Part shown: one piece after another, positions 26,148 to 33,935 of the stretch
How the letters are laid out: each line of letters begins with the position of its first letter
How positions within the stretch are numbered: position 1 is the stretch's first letter
Assembly (NCBI RefSeq): GCF_002835935.1
Contig: NZ_PJCF01000014.1
Location: 20,749-84,748, forward strand
DNA from: Paraglaciecola sp. MB-3u-78
GTDB taxonomy: Bacteria; Pseudomonadota; Gammaproteobacteria; Enterobacterales; Alteromonadaceae
DNA: 64,000 bases
Direction: 5' to 3'
Notes under the pieces: generated by a model
What the model saw: the letters and a program-made list of their open reading frames with translations, nothing else
Told to the model about the DNA's origin: nothing
The model's database searches: none
Program-made: the position numbers and the translations under genes

Positions 26148-27091
26148 TAACTGTCACCCAATGCTAGAATTTTATAGTTACGTGCCGCTCGGTCATTATC
26201 AGTCGCAGTGAAAAAACTCCAAATAAGACTATATAAATCAACATTTTTACCAAACTCCGAGGTGTGTCCCGCCCCCTCAACTATTGAATATCTAACCTTT
26301 TGATTATCTAGGCATGATCCGAAGGTGTATTGCTTAACCGCTAGACTTCCCCACGTTTTATTTTGAATGGTCGGGGTCATATTGCAATTAAAATTTAACG
26401 CCCAATTCTCTGCACTGGCTTGCGCAGACATAAAAATACTATCGCCAACACCACTGCCCCCATTCACAGGAATTAAATCATCTTCGGTACCATTGACTTG
26501 AAAAACCGATACAGCCCTGGACGGAAAAGTTTCGCCAATAGTCACTGTTTGTTGACTAATGATTGGCGCAATTGCCTTGAAAAGAGTGGTCTCTTTAGCG
26601 ATTCTATTAACTAGCCCTGCACCGTTAGAGATGCCGACGCCATAGATTTTATTCACATCAAATAATTCCGAACCGTCGAGTTCACCAATAATTAGACTAA
26701 CGAATTCAACATCATCTGCATTAGTTTCGCCACTTACATTCCAGCGCTTATCGTAACCATCAGGAAAAATTCCAATAAATTTGCCCTCATCAATTAATCT
26801 AGAAACATCACTATTATTATCCAACCAGCCCTCACCTGTGCCGCCAGAACCATGAAAAAAGAACACCACGGGGTACTCGTCTTCTGATACACCCTCTGGG
26901 TAGCTGACAAGGTAGGTACGATCGACTAATTGGCCGTTAATAGTTTGTGTGATGGACCTTTGTTCAGATAGGGGGACTTCTGGCACCACCGGCATAGTAC
27001 CCATCTGAGGAGCTGGCAATATTGATTCTGAAGAACCGCCCCCCCCACAGGCACTTAATACAAAGAACAACACTAAAGCCAACAATCTCAT

Positions 27092-27935
27092 ATTTAATCC
27101 TTATCAAAAAAGCCAGTGTATTTGGCTTTGTTTTATTACTGCCTGACTATTTTTTATCTAGCTCGATTTTCTGCTCGCTCATTCGAGCCGCTACTCCTAA
27201 ATACATCACTTGTGGCTCATGCAAGTGTAATAATAGAGAGACACTTTATGGATAAGTTCGATATACAGCTAAAATAGTTTATAAATAACCATCAGTTGTA
27301 ATTTTTTAATAGATGATTAGTATCTGCATTTGAAGATGTTCAGGTATATCCCGTGTCTTGCCTTCCACAACACCCACACAGGCTAAGCGCCTTTGTCTCT
27401 GACGGAATTGAGCAAAACTGGGATAACGTAAACTGTTTCATATTAAGCACTGACCTCTAAAACAACTGGCATAGCGCGATAACGCTCCTGATGCGTGAGC
27501 AATATCCATTACATATACATTATAATGTTGGTCTGTGCTTTTTCGGCATCAGCAAAAGATGCCTGTAGCCCACAGATTAAAGGTGAGCCTAAGTCAAGCT
27601 ATGCTCCCGTAAGCTCACTTCCTAAACGTGAGGAATAAAATTTTACGTGACCGGCGTAAACGGTAATACCTTCACCTAAAACTGATCTTCCCCTCAATAT
27701 GAACAATAGACATTGAACTGCTTAAAACAGGAAAGTGGTTATATTGACCAATTATTTCATAACCATATACCAGCCTATTTCACTCCGTAAAACTATTACT
27801 TTTGATGGTTACAATGGCATAAAGGGTCGAAGCCAATAGCACCTATTCGTGTAAGGGTGATTATGTTAAATAGGACCCTATTTGCCTCAATTACGTGTTG
27901 TTTGTCACATTAGACGAATAACAATAACAAAGGCA
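27092..27935. other. Non-coding stretch
   Basis: A hairpin AAAGCCA...TGGCTTT at 27107-27130, upstream of the lipoprotein gene, may end transcription from the right. The segment 27575-27625 (TATGCTCCCGTAAGCTCACT) is related to 24343-24370 beyond IS66. Otherwise nothing gene-like. Confidence 0.45.
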
Positions 27936-28640
27936 CTACTTTACGTATTTGGCGTAATACTCTCTGGATAACTTTTGAGCTTCGGCTATTTGGTCGGGCG
28001 TCATGTCTTTTTCGATGAGGCCTCTATTTTTAGTAGCTTGCTCATTTCCTTGTGAAGCCGAAACATTATACCAAGCATAAGCCAATATACTGTCTTTAAG
28101 CGTGCCTTTACCAAATGCATGCTTAAAACCCAGATTCAATTGCGCGCTAGCATGTCCCTGCTCAGCGGCTTTGGTGTACCAGTAAAACGCCTGCTTATCA
28201 TCCTTTGGCGTACCTTCACCATTGCTATACATAAGGGCCAGTTGGTTTTGAGCTCGCGAATTACCCTGTTCCGCAGATTTGATAAACCAGTAAAGCGCCT
28301 GCTTATCATCCTTTGCCGTACCTTCACCATTGCTATACCTAAAAGCCAGTTTGTATTGAGCGTTCGAATAATCCTGCTCCGCAGCTTTGGTATACCAGTA
28401 AGTGGCCTGCTTATCATCATCCCTCGACCCCAAAATGGCCATAATGTATTGTGCATAAGCTGATCCTTTCTCAGCGGCTTTGCGACAAATAGCTAAAGAC
28501 TTCTCTTTTTCCTTTGGGTTAAATCTGCAATCATCAGCAAGAACAGGAGCGGCTAATGTAAATAACGCGGTAACTATCAGGTATTTTATGAGGTTAATTA
28601 TCGGGGTGTTTAGATTGGTAAATTTGCAGGGGCTATCCAT
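27936..28640 (-). CDS. Sel1-repeat (SLR) exported protein
   Basis: 234 residues. A hydrophobic signal segment (LIKYLIVTALFTLAAPVLA, residues 17-35) is followed by at least four Sel1-like repeats of about 36 residues (e.g. DDKQALYWFIKSAEQGNSRA, LALMYSNGEGTPKDDKQAFY). Sel1 repeats form TPR-like scaffolds for protein binding in the periplasm or outside the cell. The gene lies just outside the attC site at 28898, antisense to it, and may be a cassette gene. The central repeats are very alike at DNA level, so repeat number may vary. Confidence 0.88.
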   Translation of the reverse strand: MDSPCKFTNLNTPIINLIKYLIVTALFTLAAPVLADDCRFNPKEKEKSLAICRKAAEKGSAYAQYIMAILGSRDDDKQATYWYTKAAEQDYSNAQYKLAFRYSNGEGTAKDDKQALYWFIKSAEQGNSRAQNQLALMYSNGEGTPKDDKQAFYWYTKAAEQGHASAQLNLGFKHAFGKGTLKDSILAYAWYNVSASQGNEQATKNRGLIEKDMTPDQIAEAQKLSREYYAKYVK

Positions 28641-28684
28641 AACAATACAGCTTCCAAGGTTAATATTATTGATTTTCAGATAAT

Positions 28685-28762
28685 AAGGTATTTTATTTAC
28701 CGTTGCATTACAAGTGGCTTTTCGGTATTTTATTTACTCTTTTATTACAAGTAGCTTCACGG
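28685..28762. repeat. 39-bp imperfect direct repeat
   Basis: GGTATTTTATTTAC ... CATTACAAGT...GCTT occurs twice in tandem, 39 bp apart, upstream of the Sel1 gene. Possible regulatory region or slippage product. Confidence 0.4.
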
Positions 28763-28897
28763 ATAGCCGCCTTATCTAAAGCTCGATCTACGTACCTGTG
28801 GGTGAGTAATAAACATTCATCCTAGATTAGACTGGTTTGAGCGAATTGCGGACATGGGGACATTCGGTTTATGATTGAGCTATAGCTCTAAAGCAGA

Positions 28898-28990
28898 CAT
28901 TAATGCCAAGTTAAGCGGCAAAAAATTGTTGGCTAAAATTGTGAACGGAGTGAAACAGCCAACTGTTTTTTGTCCGTTTGAACGTCTTGT
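28898..28990 (+). other. attC-like site C, interrupted by a group IIC intron
   Basis: ACATTAATGCC ... AAGCGGCAAAAAA pairs with TTTTTTGTCC...GAACGTC, and GTTGGCT pairs with AGCCAAC inside. The site is a clear relative of attC A at 5509. Its core is cut: GT (28989-28990) is followed by the intron, and TAGCC continues at 30911. Rejoining gives GTTAGCC, a proper integron core. Confidence 0.7.
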
Positions 28991-30910
28991 GTACGCCCAG
29001 CATGGGCACGAACTAATGAGGTGAAAGTCCTCTGTAGGAAGATCACCGTTTATATAACTTACCGTTATTAAACGTTAACTACTAGCGAATGGCAAGGGCT
29101 TAGCCGCGAGGCTTGGTCTGGAGGAAGCCGGACGCAAATTTGCGAGCTGATGAACAAGAACATCATATGAGGCGTAGGCTAGAGGTGAGTTGGCACAAGA
29201 CGACGAAACCACGTGATCTAATGGCCACCGTAAATGATGCAGCAGTGCAAAGAAAGTTCATGCTTTTATCTGGGGAGATCTGCTTAACAAGCGATCGGTA
29301 ACTAACCAGTGAGGCTCTGGTATACAAGTGCCTTGGCTTTTCAGTGTCATCGACTGGAAAGAGCAAATAGATGAAAACCGATAGCGCATAACGGTGTAAG
29401 CCGTCATGTGATTAAGCAGAAGTCAGCAGACGACATATTAGCCAAATGCCCATCGTAATGGTTGGGACACGGTGAAGGTCCGAACATTTAGAACAAAGGA
29501 GGAGCCTTGTCAGACTTGAATACACGAATGCCGTCCGGTAGTGACGTGACTCAGCGTACCGACAAGCAGCCAGCCTTTAGTGCAGATCTACTTGGGCTTA
29601 TTCTTCGTCCAGCCAATATCTTGGCTGCATGGAAACGAGTTCGAGCCAACAAAGGGGCCGCTGGCATTGATGGGATGTCCATTGATGACTTCCCCGCTTG
29701 GGCAAAGGATGGAAACTGGAAACGTATTATGTCTGAGCTTTGCTCAGGTCAATACCAACCTTCACCCGTTCGGCGTGTGGAAATAGATAAACCAGATGGC
29801 GGTAAACGTCAGCTAGGTATCCCGACCATCGTTGACCGAGTGATCCAACAAGCCATTGCTCAAGTCCTTACGCCTATTTTCGACCCGACCTTCTCAGACA
29901 ACAGTTTTGGGTTCAGGCCAAATCGAAATGGGCAACAAGCGGTGAAACAGGTACAAAGCATCATTAAAACGGGTCGCCGTTTTACAGTCGATGTTGATCT
30001 GTCTAAGTTCTTTGACCGCGTTAATCATGATTTACTTATGACGCTCCTTGGCTACAAAGTGAAGGACAAACGTCTACTTAAATTGATTAAACGTTATCTG
30101 CGAGCTGGGGTTATCGATAACCAGCTTTACGTGGAGAGCCGAGAAGGAGTACCACAAGGCGGGCCGTTGTCACCCTTGCTGTCCAACATCATGCTCGACC
30201 CTCTGGACAAAGAGCTTGAGAAACGAGGCCATCAGTTTGCCCGATACGCGGACGACTTTACCATTTTGGTAAAGACGCCGCGTTCGGGCAAGCGTGTGCT
30301 GAGTAGTATCAGCAGGTTCCTGTGTCACCGTTTGAAACTGGTCGTTAATACGACCAAAAGCCACGTCGTTAAAACCAGTGAAAGCAAATTCCTTGGATTC
30401 ACATTCAACAGAGGACGCATTCAATGGCATCCGAAGACTTTGCTGAAGTTTAAACAGCAAGTTCGGCGGTTAACGAACCGTAACTGGGGCGTGTCTATGC
30501 ATTATCAACTCTTTAAAATCAGTCAATATTTACGAGGCTGGATAAACTACTTTGGTATCGCTAATAGCTATCAACGATGTGTAGACTTAGATCATTGGAT
30601 CAGGCGCAGAGTGAGAATGGCGTATTGGCGGCAGTGGCGAAGACCACGTACCAAAGTCAGAAGTTTAATGAGATTAGGTGTGCATGTACAAGCTGCGGTT
30701 GCGTGTGGCATTACCAGTAAAGGGCCATGGCGTAGTGCGAAAACTCCGGGGATCAATCAAGCCTTATCGCTTGATTACTTAAAATCCGAAGGGCTTTATT
30801 CGTTACGTGATGGTTGGATTGCGCTTCACTATCCTAAATGAAACGCCCTGTGCGGAGCCGCATGCAGGGTGTTGTGGGGGCTGAGGGTTAGAGACCCTTG
30901 GCTACCCGAT
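28991..30910 (+). mobile_element. Group IIC-attC intron
   Basis: About 1920 bp. The 5' end GTACGCCCAGCATGGGCACG matches the class C pattern, with an A at position 3. The 3' end has a domain V hairpin (ACGCCCTGTGCGGAGCCGCA), a domain VI stem (GAGGGTTAGAGACCCTTG) and ends CCCGAT. Class C introns insert after hairpins using TTGT-type exon sequence, and a subset specialises in attC sites; this insertion is exactly in an attC core. A start two bases earlier (GTGTA) cannot be ruled out. Confidence 0.85.
29507..30841 (+). CDS. ltrA: Group IIC intron reverse transcriptase/maturase
   Basis: 444 residues, TTG start at 29507 after GGAGGAGCC. RT motifs: VRANKGAAGIDGM, KRQLGIPTIVDRVIQQ, SFGFRPNRNGQQA, VDVDLSKFFDRVNHD, GVPQGGPLSPLLSNIMLD and catalytic ARYADDFTIL. 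Maturase domain: LRGWINYFGIANSY. The C-terminal extension WRSAKTPGINQALS ... LRDGWIALHYPK is typical of class C proteins. No endonuclease domain. The frame is intact, so the intron should be splicing-competent. Confidence 0.95.
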   Translation: MSDLNTRMPSGSDVTQRTDKQPAFSADLLGLILRPANILAAWKRVRANKGAAGIDGMSIDDFPAWAKDGNWKRIMSELCSGQYQPSPVRRVEIDKPDGGKRQLGIPTIVDRVIQQAIAQVLTPIFDPTFSDNSFGFRPNRNGQQAVKQVQSIIKTGRRFTVDVDLSKFFDRVNHDLLMTLLGYKVKDKRLLKLIKRYLRAGVIDNQLYVESREGVPQGGPLSPLLSNIMLDPLDKELEKRGHQFARYADDFTILVKTPRSGKRVLSSISRFLCHRLKLVVNTTKSHVVKTSESKFLGFTFNRGRIQWHPKTLLKFKQQVRRLTNRNWGVSMHYQLFKISQYLRGWINYFGIANSYQRCVDLDHWIRRRVRMAYWRQWRRPRTKVRSLMRLGVHVQAAVACGITSKGPWRSAKTPGINQALSLDYLKSEGLYSLRDGWIALHYPK

Positions 30911-30992
30911 TAGCCTGCGATTTTAAATCACCTAGTTGTTTAACTTGATGATAATATTATATAAAACATCTGCTATTTTAAGGACTTGGCAT

Positions 30993-31982
30993 ATGGCAAA
31001 GTTAAGAGTTTTCATCAGTTCAACATATTATGATTTAAAACATATTAGATCATATGTATCAAGTTTTATCACAAAAATGGGATATGAAGCTACATTATCT
31101 GAAAAAGGTAAAATTGCTTATGATCCATCAATGCCATTAGATCAATCATGTTATAAAGATGCTGAATCAACAGATATACTTGTACTAATTATTGGCGGTC
31201 GATATGGTTCCGCTACTAGTGAAACGGATAGTTCTCGTATTACTTCAGATTTTTATCAACGATATGAAAGTGTAACTCGAAAAGAGTTTGAAACAGCAAA
31301 TAGCCATGACATACCAACATATATATTGGTTGAAAAGTCAGTTATGTCTGAATACGAAACATTTAAAAAAAATAGAATAAACACCACTATAGACTACGCT
31401 CATGTTGATTCGGTAAATATATTTAATTTTCTTGATGACATATTGAATAGAGGAAAAAACAATCCACTTTTCCAATTTGAACAACCACAAGAAATAGAAA
31501 ACTGGCTCAAATCCCAATGGTCTGGATACTTTCGAACATTGCTAGAAAATAAGTCACAAAATAAGCAATTGAATTCACTATCAAAGCAGGTTGGTGAACT
31601 TAGTAGTATTAATAATTCTTTACAGAGATATCTAGAAGAGGTAATCCAACGTGTCGGTGGCGATTCTGCCCATGATATTATTGAGAAGGAGCACCAGAAC
31701 ATTTCAAACGACAAATTATTCAGGAAATTAATGGATCAATCTCTATTTAGTTCATTGGTTGAAGATTATGATGTTAAATTTGAGGATGCTAAAAATTGCT
31801 TTTCTGATAATGATTCATTGGAAGGTCTTGTTCATGATTTAAGTATACTTTCAGATGAGTTTGACGAAGAAGATCTTATGAAACATTGGCGTGGTAATGA
31901 AGAGATACTCGATGACATAAACATTATTCGAGAGTTTTTATCCAAGCCGAAACTACTCCGTACAGATACATTAGTAGGCTAA
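30993..31982 (+). CDS. DUF4062 domain protein
   Basis: 329 residues from ATG 30993, AAGGA upstream. The N-terminal DUF4062 domain (residues 1-120) is clear: RVFISSTYYDLKHIRSYVSSF, CYKDAESTDILVLIIGGRYGS and SVTRKEFETA. DUF4062 is a Rossmann-like domain usually fused to STAND ATPases or other defence and signalling modules. Here it is joined to a coiled-coil stretch (about 190-225) and an acidic C-terminus with no NTPase motif. The gene starts about 80 bp after the attC core, so it is very likely an integron cassette. A defence role is inference. Confidence 0.85.
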   Translation: MAKLRVFISSTYYDLKHIRSYVSSFITKMGYEATLSEKGKIAYDPSMPLDQSCYKDAESTDILVLIIGGRYGSATSETDSSRITSDFYQRYESVTRKEFETANSHDIPTYILVEKSVMSEYETFKKNRINTTIDYAHVDSVNIFNFLDDILNRGKNNPLFQFEQPQEIENWLKSQWSGYFRTLLENKSQNKQLNSLSKQVGELSSINNSLQRYLEEVIQRVGGDSAHDIIEKEHQNISNDKLFRKLMDQSLFSSLVEDYDVKFEDAKNCFSDNDSLEGLVHDLSILSDEFDEEDLMKHWRGNEEILDDINIIREFLSKPKLLRTDTLVG

Positions 31983-32394
31983 AGTGTATTAGTTGGAACT
32001 CGTGTTAAGTCCGGATAGGCTCCAACTTAATCGTTCCAGCTAGTATGAAATTTTTCCATAATTTCATACTCTTACCATGTTTAAAAGCAATTTCATGGCA
32101 GCATCTTGTTTGTGGAAACCGCTATTCCGGATAAACACTAAACTGAAAATAGACTCGAACGACCCCTTTGGATGAAAAATTCTTATTAAAAAGCAAATAG
32201 CCATCTAAGACTGAACGATAGCTAAGAACTTGCAGGAGTCAGTGGCGTTTCAATCAATCCTATGTCTGCTGATCTCACAGCCAATCTTGGTCGTTCGTCT
32301 TCAAGTCTTTTTGACCAAAATAAGTTAGCTATTGTCCATATTCTTTTAAGTCTCTAAGCTCACTATCATCGTTAATGGTTAGGAGATTGCTAAA
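31983..32394. other. Non-coding stretch between DUF4062 gene and unknown gene
   Basis: At 31991-32025 a dyad ATTAGTTGGA ... CTCCAACTTAAT could be a terminator or a poor attC. No further structure or gene is supported. Confidence 0.45.
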
Positions 32395-33093
32395 ATGAAG
32401 TTTAAACAATATGGTGAGCTACAAAAATGGAATGCAGTTTATGAAGCAATCCTGATTACCAGTGAAAAGCAAGGGCTAATCAAAGAGATTCCGATTTTTG
32501 GTCACTTTTGTAAAATCGCTCAAGCAACGAAATCTGTGTCTGATCAACTTTTTATGTTCAAACTCTCAAAGTTTATTGAAGATGTAAATAAAGTTTCAAA
32601 TCAAGAATTAACTACTATTACGAACGCTTTAAAATATGAACCAAATGAAGAGCTGGCTGAGAAATTATTACTTACAATTGATAATCTAAATGAAGCAGAT
32701 AAATCCAAATACATAGCACAGGCACTATATCTGTATAGCAATGTTGAATTAACAAAAAGTGATTTTCTTCGATCTTTAGACCTAATTCAGAAAATGTACA
32801 TTGGAGATTTGAACAATCTAGTTAGAGTGGGATGGATAAGTTCCTTTATAACAAGCGAGGAACTTGAAAGTATGGACTTAGTCAGTCTTATTGGAACTCC
32901 TCTCATCAAAGTTCAAAACATCAATCAAGAAGACCTAAAACGAGATGGAAGAATAGATGAAATTGGAGTCACAAAATATGAGGAAACAAATTTTGGAGGG
33001 ACATTTATAAAAGTACTTCATAACAAACCTCCTTATAGTGTCCTCCAAAAGCAACTCATGTTCGAGCGGAAACAGCTTTTTAGATTTAACTAA
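32395..33093 (+). CDS. Hypothetical protein
   Basis: 232 residues, good RBS (AGGAGA, 9 nt before ATG 32395). All-helical N-terminal two-thirds (KSVSDQLFMFKLSKFIEDV, LLLTIDNLNEADKSKYIAQ), with a mixed C-terminal part (FGGTFIKVLHNKPPYS). No family recognised. Codon use resembles the DUF4062 gene. It may be another cassette gene. Confidence 0.7.
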   Translation: MKFKQYGELQKWNAVYEAILITSEKQGLIKEIPIFGHFCKIAQATKSVSDQLFMFKLSKFIEDVNKVSNQELTTITNALKYEPNEELAEKLLLTIDNLNEADKSKYIAQALYLYSNVELTKSDFLRSLDLIQKMYIGDLNNLVRVGWISSFITSEELESMDLVSLIGTPLIKVQNINQEDLKRDGRIDEIGVTKYEETNFGGTFIKVLHNKPPYSVLQKQLMFERKQLFRFN

Positions 33094-33370
33094 TTCAATT
33101 TTTAGTGACCAAATATAATTTAGAGTAAGCGGTGTCAGAAATTCTCTTGAAGCCTTCTGTCGTCTAAGAGCGTTCAGCAGACATAGCGTGTTCTGCTTGA
33201 AATTTTCTCTTTGTGTGTCCAGCTCAATTCGTGACGCACTGAGTCACGAATTGGGAATGCATCTAATGTCGAATGACTCCAAATGGCACATTTGAGCCGT
33301 TGAATATAAAATATTATTACTCTCTTACAGTACCTTGTCTGTAGATATGTACGTTTATCTAAATACAAAA

Positions 33371-33397
33371 AACCTGCCATCCAAGCAGGTTTTTTTG
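33371..33397 (+). terminator. Rho-independent terminator
   Basis: AACCTGC-CATCCAA-GCAGGTT followed by TTTTTT: 7-bp stem and U-tract on the plus strand, 280 bp beyond the hypothetical gene and 60 bp before the second ArdC-methyltransferase module. It would insulate the module from upstream transcription. Confidence 0.75.
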
Positions 33398-33716
33398 TGT
33401 CTGCTTTTCAAGACTTCGGATGATATCCCTCACCTATTAATGAATTAAATTCCTGTTTATATGTGCTTGTCATGGTTATCCGAAATTAGCGAAACGGATT
33501 TGTAACTCGTTTGCACACCGTCTGTTAATCAACAACCGTAGGGCGTTAGTTGCTTAAAAGTGAGTATCTTAAGCCAGGAACCATGCCACCAATTTAATCA
33601 ATGAAATCACGCAAAAAACTGCGCGTTTTCCCCCTTTCGGGTTGGGTCAGGGCTAAACCGATAAGGGCAAAGTGCATGTTTGAATTGATGTTCCGTGAAG
33701 TATTGAGGCTATTCTA

Positions 33717-33926
33717 CCTTTGTTATTAATTTCCTTTTCTGTCGCTTTTTTCAGTGAGAGTCACCCAACCTACGATTAATTCAATTGTAAAGCTGCGCCG
33801 GTCAATCCCCCGTTCCCCACGATGAAGCCGTGGCGCGTGCGGCCTCCTTCCCGCAATGGATTTAATCGTAGGCCAGGTGAAAAAAATCACGAAGCGACAG
33901 AGAGCAAAACAAATTAATAACAAAGG
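33717..33926 (+). promoter_or_regulatory. Large imperfect palindrome, candidate ssDNA promoter, copy 2
   Basis: The outer arms CCTTTGTTATTAATTT and AAATTAATAACAAAGG pair perfectly over 16 bp. Next to them TCTGTCGCTT pairs with AAGCGACAGA, then GTGA...TCACC with GGTGA, then CCTACGATTAA...CAATTG with CAATGGATTTAATCGTAGG, enclosing a GC-rich centre. In copy 1 the outer arms carry two mismatches, but the ensemble is kept. It ends 9 bp before the methyltransferase ATG. Confidence 0.55.
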
Positions 33927-33935
33927 AAAACTATC

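Larger units (their letters stand above)
24473..27091 (-). pseudogene. Lipoprotein with PHB-depolymerase-like esterase and SGNH hydrolase domains, split by IS630
   Basis: Two pieces, 26132-27091 and 24473-25046, join in frame when the IS and one TA are removed (1518 nt, 505 residues plus stop). The lipobox is LSAC at residues 12-15. The first domain has a HGSGG oxyanion segment, the nucleophile GISNG, a later Asp (NGTEDDLIP) and GAGHTSE, as in LpqC/feruloyl-esterase-like hydrolases. The second is SGNH/GDSL: LALGDSYT, a GxxN block (GVKNQF) and SDGLHPSE. The IS sits two residues after the GDSYT nucleophile block. The truncated 320-residue product keeps a full first domain. Probably an outer-membrane-anchored polymer or plant-ester degrading enzyme. 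Confidence 0.85.

Noticed and set aside
28119..28463. ORFs on both strands overlapping the Sel1 gene
   Set aside because: Shadows of a repetitive coding sequence. Signal peptide and Sel1 repeats support only the 27936-28640 frame.
31991..32050. attC site closing the DUF4062 cassette
   Set aside because: A GTTAAGT-like core exists but no long complementary stem pairs with it. It fits a simple terminator better.
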